The position numbers were made by a program, and so were the translations under genes. This document shows, one piece after another, positions 47,032 through 58,494 of a stretch of 64,000 nt of DNA. How positions within the stretch are numbered: the stretch's first letter is position 1; every line of letters starts with the position of its first letter. This DNA is from Mycoplasma tullyi (GTDB taxonomy: Bacteria > Bacillota_I > Bacilli_A > Mycoplasmatales > Mycoplasmoidaceae). The stretch is from NCBI RefSeq assembly GCF_014068355.1, contig NZ_CP059674.1:1-64000 (forward strand), written 5' to 3'. The notes below the pieces were generated by a model. That model saw only the letters and a list, made by a program, of their open reading frames with translations, had not been told where the DNA came from and did no database searches.

Positions 47032-47640
47032 TTGTTAAACACGTAAAATATTCGGTAAAATTCTGTATTCTTATGAAATTAAAAGGAGTATTAAAACCTT
47101 TTTGACGAAACATGTAAATTATTAACTACACAGAGAGTTTAGTTATTACCTAAAGTGATTGTCCAAATCTTAATTATTACTTTTGGAATGAACAAAAGTA
47201 TAAAAGGTTTTTTCTAGATAAAAAGTATCTAAAATTATTTGTCTTCCTATATATAAAAAGTGAAAGTTAGTATTGATAGCAACGAGATGGTTGATTCAGT
47301 TTTAGCAGCATCCATAGTTTGAAATTTATGTACTTATGTTTATGCTAATCGAAAGTTAATAGTTTTAAATATTCTTAACGATCGATATATTACCATTCAT
47401 AGATAACCAATTGTTCAAATAGAATTTTGAATTCTTATATTGATCGCACAATTACAATTTAGACAAGCATAACATTTTTGTAAAAGCCGTTGTAATTTAA
47501 AAACTAAATTGAAATAAGAATAGTTTATAAAAAACTAATATTTACCGTTAAATTTATCGATTTTTAATTCTTATAAAAACTATTTCAAATATGAATCTAA
47601 TCGAAACAAATATAATGCTTTCTATCTTGATGACATAATT
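47032..47640. other. Gene-free, possibly decayed region between nrnA-like and uvrB
   Basis: About 0.6 kb without a credible gene. It holds scraps: a 14-codon reading frame with a good AGGAG inside (ATG at 47073), and a GTG-started frame at 47260-47406 of 48 codons with one TGA (MVDSVLAASIVW, IVLNILND) preceded by no ribosome site. Composition is like the surrounding genome. In M. genitalium, as I recall, the adhesin operon follows the preceding gene, so this may be the scar of a rearrangement. Confidence 0.4.
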
Positions 47641-47651
47641 AATTACTGTTT

Positions 47652-47657
47652 TATAAT
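47652..47657 (+). promoter_or_regulatory. -10 box of uvrB
   Basis: TATAAT at 47652-47657 follows TTGATGACA about 17 nt upstream. An in-frame ATG at 47656 overlaps this box, so it cannot be on the transcript; this decides for the ATG at 47695. Confidence 0.55.
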
Positions 47658-47694
47658 GAATTTATCGTCTGATAAATTAGACAAAAACTATTAC

Positions 47695-49689
47695 ATGGCA
47701 GAGAAAAAATTTAAACTAGTTTCCAAAAATAAACCAGCTGGACACCAACCGGAAGCTATCAAACAACTTGTTGAAGGGGTCAACAAAAATAAGAAATACC
47801 AAACCTTACTAGGTGCTACCGGTACAGGAAAAACCTTTACTATTGCCAATGTAATAGAAAAAACCCAAAAAAAGACATTAATCCTAGCCCACAACAAGAC
47901 ACTAGCAGCGCAACTATATTTAGAATTCAAAGAATTATTTCCTAATAACGCCGTTGAATATTTTGTTTCTTACTTCGATTTTTACCAACCTGAAGCTTAC
48001 ATTCCAAGAACGGATATGTATATCGAAAAGAGTTCAGTTACGAATGATGAAATCGAAATGTTAAGATTAGCAACACTAAACTCTTTATCAACGAGAAATG
48101 ATGTAATTGTTGTTGCTTCTGTAGCTTGTATTTATCCCGCTGCTAATCCCGAAGATTTCGATATTTACCGCATAATTTTAAAAGTTGGTAATACTTTAAA
48201 GCTCTCAGATCTTAAAGAAAATTTAGTTAGATTAAATTACGCAAGAAGCACAGAATGTAACGAACCAGGAACATTTAGAATCAAAGGAGATGTTGTTGAT
48301 ATCTTTCCTGGTTATGTGAATGATCACATCATTAGATTAAGTTTTTTTGGTGATGAATTAGAAGAAATCAGAAAGATTCATCCAACCGATAGTAGTGTTA
48401 TTCAAAAATACACTTCTTATGTTTTAGGTCCTGCTAATGAATATATCCTAAATTTTGAACGTAAAGATACTGCTATTAAAAGAATTCAAGAAGAATTGAT
48501 GTTTAGAGTTCAAGATTTTAAAAATCAACAGAAACTTGTAGAAGCTCAAAGACTTCAACAAAGAACGGAATATGATATCGATGCGATTAAAGAATTTGGA
48601 TTCTGTAACGGTATCGAAAACTACGCATTCCATTTAGAATTACGCGAAAAAGGTTCGACTCCATGAACACTATTTGATTTCTTCGGTGATGATTGATTAA
48701 TGGTAATCGATGAATCACATATTTCCGTCCCACAAGTTAAGGGAATGTATAACACTGATAAATCTAGAAAAACAACTTTAGTCGAGTATGGTTTTAGATT
48801 GCCTTCAGCATTAGAAAATCGCCCCTTAAATTACGATGAATTTAGCAATAAATCAGATCAAGTAATATTTGTTTCAGCTACTCCTAATGATGAAGAGATT
48901 CAACTATCTAATAATGAAATTATTGAACAAATAGTTCGACCTACAGGTCTATTGGATCCAATCGTTGAAATCAGACCAAGATTAGATCAGATTAATGATC
49001 TAATGAATGAATTAAAAATTCAAAAAGATAAAAATGAACGTACATTTATTACAGTTACGACAATTAAGATGGCAGAAGATCTAACTGAATATCTAAAAGA
49101 ACGTAACTTCAAATGTGCTTATATTCACAACGAATTAAAAACTTTAGAACGATCATTAATACTTAATGATCTAAGAAGAGGTAAGTACGATTGCGTTGTC
49201 GGTATCAATCTATTACGTGAAGGATTAGATATTCCAGAAGTTTCATTAGTATGTATTTTTGACGCTGATAAACCTGGATATTTCAGAAGTGATAAAGCAT
49301 TAATTCAAACAATAGGTAGAGCTGCGCGTAATCAAAACGGTCGCGTGATCATGTATGCTGATGAAATGACTAAAGCAATGAAGATCGCTGTTGATGAAAC
49401 TAATCGTAGACGTGAGATTCAAGAGAAGTTTAATAAAGATCATAAGATCACACCCAAAACAATTATTAAGCCAATTTATGATGATTTAAAAAACAAAGCA
49501 TCACATAAACAAATTGAAGAAGTGATGCGCAAAACCAAAGTTAAAGGCGATAAGTTTATCAAGATGATTGAAGATCTAAGAAACGAAATGCTTGAAGCTG
49601 CTAAAAACCAAAACTACGAACACGCAGCTAGTTTAAGAGATTTAATCATTGAGTTAGAAACTCAACAACTAAGTAAAAGTAATAAATAG
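47695..49689 (+). CDS. uvrB: Excinuclease ABC subunit B
   Basis: A 664-residue nucleotide-excision-repair helicase-like subunit that holds damaged DNA for UvrC. Walker [11 protein letters not shown], the beta-hairpin region [19 protein letters not shown] and helicase motif QTIGRAARN are clear, and the C-terminal UVR motif ([11 protein letters not shown]) binds UvrC. I chose ATG at 47695 (MAEKKFKLV): it fits the family and lies downstream of the promoter box. A start at 47656 would add 13 residues. Several TGA codons are Trp. Confidence 0.95.
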
Positions 49690-49732
49690 ATAATATTTTT
49701 TTGGTAGAATTCTTATAAAATTACTCAAATAA

Positions 49733-50887
49733 ATGAAACCTCTTTTTAGGAAGAAAATATCATTATTTTTTTCAGCCGTTTCACTATCATATTTAATGAG
49801 TTCATGTTCATTAAATTTTGTTGTTATTAATACGAGAGGTTCATCATCAGTGCAACCTTTTATGGATGCGCTTTCAGCATTGTATGCTAAATATGAACCT
49901 GTTGAGATTTCAGTCCAAGCTGGAGGATCAACTGCAGGTATTACTAGTGTCTTAGATGGAACATCTAATATTGGTAATGCTTCAAGAAGTCCTAGAACAC
50001 AAGTTATAGATAATCCATTGCTAGCTCGGCTATGAGAAGATCTTAAGATTAAAACTGTAACTTTAGCTAAAGACGCAATTGCGATTATTTATAAAAAACC
50101 AGCAAATACATCAAGTAACGATTTTTATGTTGATTCAAATAATATCAGCAGGCTTTATGATGCATTTGCTGGTTTTGAGTCTGTTCCATTATCAGATTTT
50201 TACTTCGGTAATCAAGAGATACCAAATGATCAAATTATTCCTTTTGCGCGATCGGGTGCAGCTTCAGTTTCTGGAACAGCTGAAGCGTTTTTACATAACT
50301 CTAATCTAATTAGACAACGTGATCTAAATAAACTAACCTTAGATGCACTTAGGGGAAGAATAGATTATGGTAACAACACGATCACCACAGGTGAATCAAA
50401 TGTTGAGACCTATAATTTCTTTAAAACTAATGCTAGATTTGTAGGTTCAATGACTTATTTATCATTAGGTTTTATTCTTAATAATCTAGAAATGATTAAG
50501 AATGATGGGTTTGACATCTTAAACTATAAGATAAACGATCAATTGATCGTTCCATCAATTGAAACAGTAAGTAATGGAGAATATCGTTGAGTTAGACCTT
50601 ATAACTCGGTATTTTCATTATCAAATGAGGTTGATAACAGACTTGATTCAATTAAACAATTCATTAAATTTATTTTATTTCCATCTGCTGATGTTAAGAA
50701 GCAGGTTGATAAGATTTATGAACAACAAGGATTAATTTTATTAACAGATAACGAATTAAAACAGATGTTTTTACTTAATGACCAATTAAGCAATCTGTCT
50801 GCGCAAGAACTGATTGCAAATCACGAAAATTTATTCTGGGTTAGTGACTTCTCATTCGATCCAGTTAAATTTGGGGTTGAATTCTAA
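49733..50887 (+). CDS. pstS: Phosphate-binding lipoprotein PstS-like
   Basis: A 384-residue lipoprotein with signal segment ending LMSSC (Cys25). The phosphate-binding start INTRGSSSVQPFMDAL and QAGGSTAGI, then GNASRSPR and ARSGAASVSGTAEAF, follow the PstS pattern. It catches phosphate outside the membrane for the pst transporter encoded next. Its stop overlaps the permease ATG by one base. TGA codons are Trp. A TATAAA at 49714-49719 may be its -10. Confidence 0.88.
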
Positions 50888-52845
50888 TGTTAAATACAAA
50901 CAAATTTAATCAATTTAAAAAAGCAAGAAGTAAACTGTTTCATTCAATCTCATTTGCTGCAGCATGATTGTTTGCCATTGCTTTTTTAGGGATCTTTTCT
51001 TTTATTTTTTATAAGTCGATTCCTGGATGAGAATCTTATGGGAAAAGTATTTTTAGATTAGATTTTAATCTAGTTCAAAATAAGGCTGGGATTTGAGCGC
51101 CGTTGTCTGTAACGTTATTCGTTACTTTTGTGTCGTTGTTGATTGCTGCACCAATAGGTGTGAATACAGCGATCTTTATCAAATTTAGATTAAAAGAAAA
51201 ATGAAGAAAAACCTTCAGGATTATTATTAATATTTTGGCTGGTATTCCTTCAGTTGTTTTTGGATTGTTTGCTGCTAATTCATTAGGTTATTTTGTTCAA
51301 AAGATATTTGATACAAGAACATCTTGAAACTTAATTACAGCAATCATCATGTTAACGTTCATGATCATACCAACAGTTGTAGCAATGAGCTACAACTCTC
51401 TTGATAGCGTTGATATGAGTATTTTGTCAGCTTCGATTGCGCTTGGTACTACTAAGACAAGATCGATCTATAAGATCTTTAAAAACGAAGCTAAAAACGG
51501 AATTTATGTGTCATTACTAATTGCTTTTTCACGAGCAATTAGTGAATCAATGGCACTAAACTTTATCTTAACTTCTCAGAACTTTAATATTGTCGGACAC
51601 ACTCCGTTTAGTGATTTCATTCAATCTGGATTAAAAACAATTGGGGCAATCATTTCATATAACTTCTTTGCTGAAAATGGTTCTGAAAATTTAAGAAGTG
51701 TCTTATATTTATTCGGAATTATCTTATTCATCTTTACGATTATTATTAACATCTTAGTGTTGTTTATTAATAAGAGTTCAACAAAGAAGAAATATCCTTG
51801 AGCAATAAAAGTTGAAACTTTTATTGCTAACATTATTCGTTTTATTCCTAATAAGATTAGTAAATCTATTGTTTATCTAATTAACCTTAATCAAAGATCA
51901 GCTAGTTATTATAAAGTTCATAAGAATACGATCAGAATTAAAGCTTATGATTATTGAAAACAAACAGTCGAATTCATCTGTATGATAATCTGTGTTGGAT
52001 TCATCTTATGAATTTCACTTTACACTTTTTATCATGGGTTTATTGCAGTATTTAGTCCTGACCAAACGATAACATCGTTTGCAGCAAATTCAACTGGAAG
52101 AGCTACTGTTAATACTTTAGTAATTATCTTTTTTGGAATCTTAATCTCATTTCCAATTTCATTATTTATTGCAATCTATGTCAATGAATATGCAAGAAAT
52201 AATAAAGCTAAAACGATCATTTTATTCTTTATCGACGCTTTAGGTTCTACTCCCTCAATCTTATTTGGAATCTTTGGTTTAACGTTCTTTATTCAAACCT
52301 TAGGTTTAGCAATCGGGGGAAGAAGTTCAAACTCAATGATTGCAGGTATTCTTACAATCTCATTGGTTATCATGCCAGCATTCATCAGAATGTTACAACA
52401 AGCTTTAGCTTCGGTTCCTAATTCAACACGTGAAGCTTCTTACGCGCTAGGTATTTCACGATCACAAACCATTTTAAGGATTATCTTACCTCAGGTAATC
52501 GAACATATTTTAAGTAGTATCATCTTATCAATCTCACGTATTTTAGCTGAAACAGCACCACTGTATATAACAGCTGGTTTATCATCAGCCAACCACTTTA
52601 GTTTAGGTCTATGAGGACAAACTCTTACTGTAAGAATTTATAGTCAACTTTTCTCAACTCAAGCTAATGCACAAAACATTATGTTTGAATCAGCTTTCAT
52701 GTCGATTCTTTTAATCTTTTTCTTTATCTTAATAAGTAACTTATTAATTCCTTATTTATTTAATAATAAGTACAGGATAGCGATCTGGTGGGATAACTTA
52801 AAAACTAAAAGAAAGAATAAAAAAGATAACTTAAATTATGCATAA
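50887..52845 (+). CDS. pstCA: Fused phosphate ABC permease PstC-PstA
   Basis: A 652-residue protein with two permease halves. The first (about 20-290) has six membrane segments and EAA-loop text [20 protein letters not shown]; the second (about 350-630) has another six and [19 protein letters not shown]. Other bacteria make these as separate PstC and PstA. The linker around residue 305-313 is coded by a 26-bp perfect inverted repeat (51801-51828). M. genitalium MG_411 is comparable, as I recall. The end overlaps pstB by 8 nt. Confidence 0.88.
51801..51828. repeat. Terminator-like palindrome inside pstCA
   Basis: AGCAATAAAAGTT (51801-51813) and AACTTTTATTGCT (51816-51828) form a perfect 13-bp inverted repeat with a 2-base centre. 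It is in frame and sits in the short linker between the PstC and PstA halves. Confidence 0.6.
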
Positions 52846-53815
52846 GAAAATTGACCCTCAGATTAAGGAATCTTACCTTAAAAAGAAGGCTGAATATAAA
52901 GAAAAGATTAAGGAATTAATTCATCAAAAAAAAGAGTTGTTATCAACAGATAATAAAGATGAATTAATCAAAATCAACGAGAAAATTAAAAGATATAAGA
53001 TCTTATACAAAAACAAAGATCCTAATTTAATTCATTTTAAGGATGACTATAATTTTGATAATATCTTTGAAATCGATAATTACAATTTGTGGTATTCAAA
53101 TAAAACAAAACATGCTTTAAAAGATATTAATCTAGGGATTAAGAAAAATAGAGTTACCGCGTTGATCGGACCAAGTGGTTGTGGGAAATCTACTTTTATT
53201 CGTTCGCTTAACCGAATGCATGATTTAACTGATGGGGTATCTAAAACTGGTAGCATCTTTTTCTTATCCAAAAACATTTATTCTAAGACTTTACCTGAAT
53301 TAGAACTTCGTTCTAAAGTGGGAATGGTTTTTCAAAAACCCACTCCGTTTTCTTTATCAATTTATGAGAATATTGCTTATGCATTAAAATCTCATGGAAT
53401 TAAGGATAAAGCCAAGATCGATCAGATCGTTAAAGAATCTTTAGAAGGTGCAGCGTTATGAGATGATGTCAAAGACAGTTTATTTCAATCAGCTCACGGA
53501 TTATCTGGTGGACAACAACAAAGATTATCAATTGCTAGAGCAATTGCACTAAAACCTGAAGTTTTATTAATGGACGAACCCACTTCAGCGCTTGACCCAA
53601 TTGCAACAAATAAAATTGAACAATTAATTCATCAACTAAAAAAGAGTTATTCAATCGTTATCGTAACTCACTCGATGGCCCAAGCTCAAAGAATAAGTGA
53701 TGAAACCGTCTTCTTTTATGAAGGTAAAGTGTTAGAACACGGAACAACTAAACAGATATTCACCCAACCTAAGAATGAAAGAACTAAAGATTATATTGCT
53801 GGAAGGATCGGCTAA
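52838..53815 (+). CDS. pstB: Phosphate ABC transporter ATPase
   Basis: A 325-residue PstB. The ABC domain has [26 protein letters not shown] (typical of PstB), [26 protein letters not shown] and [10 protein letters not shown]. About 75 extra residues at the N-terminus are Lys/Glu-rich and helical; most PstB proteins are about 255 residues. The ATG lies in the end of pstCA. Six coding bases of the pst set overlap here, so translation is coupled. Confidence 0.93.
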
Positions 53816-53817
53816 TT

Positions 53818-54504
53818 ATGTCAAGAAATTACAAATCACTAAAATACTCAGAACAAGAATTAATTAGCAAATTCTATGAATATATCGATCATGGAATTGA
53901 AATCCATGAAAAATTATTACAAGCTTTAAATAATTATAGAAACCAGGAATCTTATAAAGATATCTTAGAAGAGATCTTTAAGATGGAAAAGCATTCCAAT
54001 ATTAAACAAGCGGATCTATTGGATGATTCAACTTGAACGATTTCTAAAGAACAGCCACAAGCTTCACATCTAAGATTTATTATTGCGATCATCTCATCAT
54101 CAAATGATATCGAAAGAATCTGTGACTATGCTAATAATGTTGCTAAATTCTTACTTAAAAACGATAATATCTCACCACAAAAGTTAGATGCTATTATTGA
54201 TCTACAAGAAAACGCATTGACCAATTACAAAGATGTTATTGCTCATCTAAAAGAATATGATGCTGAAGATACTTACAAGTTTGCTGATATCAGACAACAA
54301 GAGTTCGAATCTAAATATAAGAGATATCTAAAGAACTTTAAAAAATATGATGTAAATTCTGAAGATGAATTACAACTAAATTTATTAATCGATACGATCC
54401 TAGTAATTAAAAATATCGAAAGAATTAATGACCATTTGGTAAATATTGTTGAGTATTTCGTATATATAAAAGAATCATCATTCTTCTTTGATAAGAAAAT
54501 TTAA
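53818..54504 (+). CDS. phoU: Phosphate signalling protein PhoU
   Basis: A 228-residue all-helical protein with two repeats typical of PhoU; the second has IKNIERINDHLVNIVEY (metal-binding E-x-x-x-D pattern), the first DIERICDYANN. PhoU restrains phosphate uptake through the Pst transporter. The ATG is 2 nt after pstB. TGA at about 54034 is Trp. It ends the pst operon. Confidence 0.9.
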
Positions 54505-54532
54505 ATCGTTAAAAATTAACGGCAAAAACAAT

Positions 54533-54567
54533 AAAAAATAAGTCGAATTATCGACTTATTTTTTTTC
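54533..54567. terminator. Bidirectional terminator between phoU and nrdE
   Basis: Perfect 14-bp stem (54533-54546 with 54551-54564; core AATAAGTCGA), loop ATTA, A-rich on the left and T-run on the right. It can serve both converging operons. Confidence 0.85.
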
Positions 54568-54588
54568 TATATTTGATTTAATTCTTAC

Positions 54589-56757
54589 CTAGATTTGGCA
54601 AGCTTCACAATCAACTGTGCTAGCTTGTTCTTTAGCTCAATCTAAGTTTTCAGAATCTTCTAAAACATTTTGTCTGATTCTTACATAATACACAGATGCA
54701 CATTTAGATTTGTAAGCTCTAATGTAAGCTTTATTTAGATCTCTAGTAGTAGCATCATCATTCATAAATAAAGTTAATGAGATTGCTTGGTCTACGTGTT
54801 TTTGAGCTTGAGCACATATATCAATATAAGGATTAGGACCTAATTCGTAAGCACCGTCTTTGTAGTATTTATAGTTATTTTCATTTAGTTTGTAAGCTAA
54901 TGAATAAACTCTACCAATTTTACCTTCCTTACGAACCTCAACTGGTGCTACAACTGGTTGAAGAGATGGTGTACAAGAAGATAAATAAGAGATACTTCCA
55001 GTAGGAGCGATTGCTAATAAGTGTGCATTAGCTAAACCGGTTCTTTTAATCTCTTCAGTAAGAGCTATTCAATCTGCTTGAGTTGGAACTTTAATTTTGT
55101 AGTTACTAAAGATTTCTTGAATCTTAGGATTCTTAATTACATAAGTATTAGGATCGCACTTAGTGTATTTATCAAAGTAAGAACCATCTGCATATTTAGA
55201 TGTTTTAAAGTTTGCATAAGTTTGCTTGTGTTCAACAGCTAAACGATTAGATGCTTTGAAAGCATAATAAGCTAATGTATAGAAGAAGAAGTCAGTAAAT
55301 TCAAGAGCTTCAGGAGAATTGTAATAAATTTCATGAGTTGCTAAGAATCCATGTAAATTCATTGCACCTAATCCTAGTGCATGGTTATTAGCATTACCGT
55401 TTTTAATCGAAGGAGCACAATCTAAATTAGCACTTCTAGAAACGTGATCTAATGATTTAATTGCGTAATAAATTGAATCTTCAAAACGTTCACCTGAACG
55501 CATCATTTTATCAATGTTAACTGAAGCTAAGTTACACGAAATATCTTGTCCTAATTGTTTAATTGATAAGTCTTCGTTATATTCAGTTGAAGTTGAACTT
55601 TGAACGATCTCAGAACATAGATTTGACATCACGATACGTCCAGCATTAGGGTTACGGTTATTAACCGTATCATCAAATAATAAGTAAGGATATCCAGATT
55701 CAAAGTGTAATTCAGCAATAGTTTGGAAGAACTTACGTGCTGAGATGTACGTCTTTTTAATTCTAGGGTTATTAACCATGTTGTGGTATTCTTCAGTTAC
55801 TTTGATGTCTGAGAAAGGTTTACCATATTCTCTTTGTACATCATAAGGTGAGAATAACGCCATTTGTTCGTTATTTTTAGCTAATTCAAATGTAATATCA
55901 GGAACAACTAATCCTAGAGCTAATGATTTAATACGGATCTTTTCATCTGCGTTTTCACGTTTAGAATCCAAGAATACCATTACATCAGGGTGATGAGCGT
56001 GTAAGTAAGCGGCACCAACACCAGGTCTTTGACCTAGTTGGTTTGCATATGAAAATGAGTCTTCAAGGATCTTCATTACGGGAATAACACCAGAAGCTTG
56101 TCCTTCGATGTTTTTAATAGGTGCACCAAACTCTCTTAAATTGGTTAAACAAAGTGCTACACCACCACCACGTTTAGATAGTTGTAATGATGTAACAACT
56201 GCACGACCAATCGATTCCATGTTATCTTCTACACGTAGTAGATAACATGAAACGTATTCACCACGTTGTTTCTTACCAGCATTTAAGAATGTTGGAGTAG
56301 CTGGTTGAAAGCGTCCTGATAGGATTTCAATTAAGATATTCTTAACGTTTTCAAAATTCTTACCACCTAAGAATAACGCGTTCATTAAACAACGTTCGCT
56401 GTAAGTTTCATAAAACTCTTTTCCATCATTACTCTTTAAACAATAAGAGTTATAAAACTTAAAAGCTCCCATAAAAGAAGGGAATTCATGATCAAATTCC
56501 TTGATCACAGCGTATAGTTCTTCAAGTTGTTCCTTGCTAACGTTTTCAACAACTTCTTTTTCATAGAAATCATTCTTAATTAAGAAATCCATTCGATCAT
56601 GAATCGAATCAAACTTCTTAGTTCTTGGTTTAACATGCACTTGCATATAAAGTGCAACAGCTTTGGCATCATTTAATGCTGAGTTTTTACCCTCATCTAG
56701 TTTACTCATTGCATTGTATGCCAAATATCCGTTAGCTTCTTTGAAACTATCGCTCAT
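54589..56757 (-). CDS. nrdE: Ribonucleoside-diphosphate reductase large subunit
   Basis: A 722-residue class Ib catalytic subunit that reduces ribonucleoside diphosphates. The active-site Cys region reads ISCNLASVN, the N-side Cys is in NLCSEIV, and the C-terminal redox pair is DCEACQI (Cys717, Cys720), reloaded by a thiol donor. It lies last in nrdF-nrdI-nrdE on the minus strand, with an AGAAGGGA-type ribosome site before the ATG. TGA at about 55069 is Trp; reading on adds the C-terminal 160 residues. Confidence 0.95.
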
Positions 56758-56805
56758 CTTATTTATTCCCTTCTATCTTTCTTAATTATTATTAGTTATT
56801 AATTA

Positions 56806-56828
56806 GTAAAAAATTAAAAATTTTTTAC
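56806..56828 (-). repeat. Hairpin between nrdI and nrdE
   Basis: GTAAAAAATT (56806-56815) and AATTTTTTAC (56819-56828), loop of 3, in the 97-nt gap between nrdI and nrdE. It may be a processing or partial termination site that adjusts nrdE relative to nrdF-nrdI. Confidence 0.5.
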
Positions 56829-56849
56829 CACTGGTTTATTAGTATATAT

Positions 56850-57305
56850 TTATTCTTCCCAATTTCACAATTTATGTATTCGTTGGCGAACTAGTTCTTC
56901 ATCATACTTAGTTCCGATTAATTCAAAAATGTGTAACAATGGGACATGCAACTTCTCTCTAAGAACGTGACCTGCTAGTCCAAAGGTTTCACCAAAATTG
57001 GTATTACCACTAGCTACAACCGCCACACAGTGATTTCGGTTTTGCTCCTTATTTAAGAATTTGATTACTTGTTTAGGAACAGCACCTTTGAAGTCATCTA
57101 ATCCCCCAGCATAGGTTGGACAAATTAATACGTAATCGAAATCAACTTCAATTTCTTCATCTTGTTTGATTGGTATTCTTGTTGCAGGCAATCCTAATTT
57201 GTCACAAAACTTTTTCGTATTTTCAGTAACACTTGAGAAATAAACAACTCGTATTTCTCCTTCTGGTTTTCTTTTAGGAACGTTTAGTTTCAGTTTTTCT
57301 TCCAT
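56850..57305 (-). CDS. nrdI: Flavodoxin-like NrdI
   Basis: A 151-residue FMN protein needed to activate NrdF. FMN-binding pieces YFSSVTENTKKF, PTYAGGLDD and SGNTNFGETFG are clear. In class Ie systems NrdI helps turn the NrdF tyrosine into DOPA and makes the radical. It starts 2 nt after the nrdF stop. TGA at 56865 is Trp; the true end is LWNWEE. Confidence 0.94.
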
Positions 57306-57307
57306 AA

Positions 57308-58327
57308 TTAGAACTCCCAGTCGTCATCTTCAGTTTCTTCAGTTACACCCATGATGTATGAGCTCCCATTACCACTGAAGAAATCGTGGTTTTCATCAGC
57401 TCTAGCTGATAATTGCGCAAAAACTTCTGGTGAGATTTTTGTTTCTTCTGGAGTGAACGGAGATTCATACCCACAGTTTTGTAAGAACTTACCAGCGTTA
57501 TATAAACTGAATGCAATTGCTTCATCAGCTAAACCAAAACCGTCGTATAGATCTCTTAAGAAGTCTTTTTCTAATTCGATTAGTTTATATAAAATGTCAA
57601 AAACGAATTCCTTGTATTCTTCTTGTTTTTCTTTAGGTAATTTTGATACTTTAACACGGTACTTGTATCCTGAATAGTAGTTATGAAGAACTTTGTCTCT
57701 TAAAATTAGTCGAATAATGTCACTGGTGTTAGGTAATTTACCTCTAGCAGCTAGATAAAACGGTAAGTAAAAACCACCATATAATAAGAACCCAGGCATT
57801 AAAGCAGCTGCAATTTTAGATTTCAAAGGATCATTTGAAGTGTAATAAGGAACTAAGAATTTAGCTCTTGCTTGTAATTTTTCATTGTTAATTACTCATT
57901 CATGAGCTTCTTCAATTTCATCACTTGTATTAAGTGTTGAGAAGATCGTTCCATAACTGCGTGCATGAACACCCACCATGAACGAAAAGTTTGCATAAAT
58001 AAACTGTTCATGATCAGTTAGTGAATAAGGAATTTGAGCAATATCACCAAGAGTACACTGGATTGTGTCTAAAAGCGTTAATCCCGTAAACGTTCTAGTT
58101 AACAACTGCTTTCATTCGGGAGTCATTTCATTTCACGACTTTAAGTCGTTTGAAACAGGTATCTTTTCAGGTAATCAGAAGTTTTGCGTAACTCTTGTTC
58201 AAACTTCTAAATCCTTTGGATCATTAATTACGTTCCAATTGATTGAACGCATAACACCCTTTTGTCCATTAGCAACATAGCCTAAAGGGCTAAATGATTT
58301 ATCATAATATTTGTTGTTATTTGACAT
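57308..58327 (-). CDS. nrdF: Ribonucleotide reductase small subunit, metal-free class Ie (VPK) type
   Basis: A 339-residue NrdF. In normal class I proteins six residues bind two metals. Here Asp87, His121 and His215 are kept, but three Glu are replaced: Val118 in SFMVGVHARSY (usually SFMEAVH), Pro178 in LMPGFLLY (usually LESFLFY) and Lys212 in RDKVLHNYY (usually RDEAVHGYY). This Val-Pro-Lys set marks the class Ie proteins of mollicutes, which bind no metal and carry a DOPA radical made from the Tyr after HARS (here Tyr125). nrdI and nrdE follow in the operon. Four or more TGA codons are Trp. Family and replacements are plain in the sequence; chemistry is inferred from studied relatives. Confidence 0.95.
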
Positions 58328-58357
58328 ATAAAAATACCTATCTTTAATGTTTTGGAT

Positions 58358-58453
58358 AGGGGTTTGGTGTATAAAAGAATATCATTTTTATGAATATTAG
58401 GGATTAATATTATAAAAATGATATTCGTCAGTATAGATGACTACATAACCCCT
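58358..58453 (-). promoter_or_regulatory. Structured leader of nrdF-nrdI-nrdE
   Basis: Upstream of nrdF, inside the predicted transcript, AGGGGTT (58358-58364) pairs with AACCCCT (58447-58453), enclosing a long hairpin: a 15-bp perfect stem (58377-58391 with 58412-58426) topped by a 7-bp stem (58393-58399 with 58405-58411) and a GGGAT loop. It has no T-run. It could be a regulatory RNA or a protein-binding site. No known riboswitch comes to mind. Confidence 0.6.
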
Positions 58454-58467
58454 TTTAGTTATTAACA

Positions 58468-58473
58468 ATTATA
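58468..58473 (-). promoter_or_regulatory. -10 box of nrdF-nrdI-nrdE
   Basis: Minus-strand TATAAT (plus ATTATA at 58468-58473), about 140 nt before the nrdF ATG. The leader structure at 58358-58453 lies just downstream of the expected start. Confidence 0.5.
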
Positions 58474-58494
58474 AGAGAAAATAAACCTGAATAA

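Noticed and set aside
47260-47406. 48-codon GTG-started frame between the NrnA-like gene and uvrB.
   Set aside because: No ribosome site, no similarity recognised, unusual start; kept only as a scrap in the gap entry.
47656-47694. Earlier uvrB start at 47656.
   Set aside because: The ATG overlaps the TATAAT box, so it would lie upstream of the transcript; the family N-terminus fits 47695.
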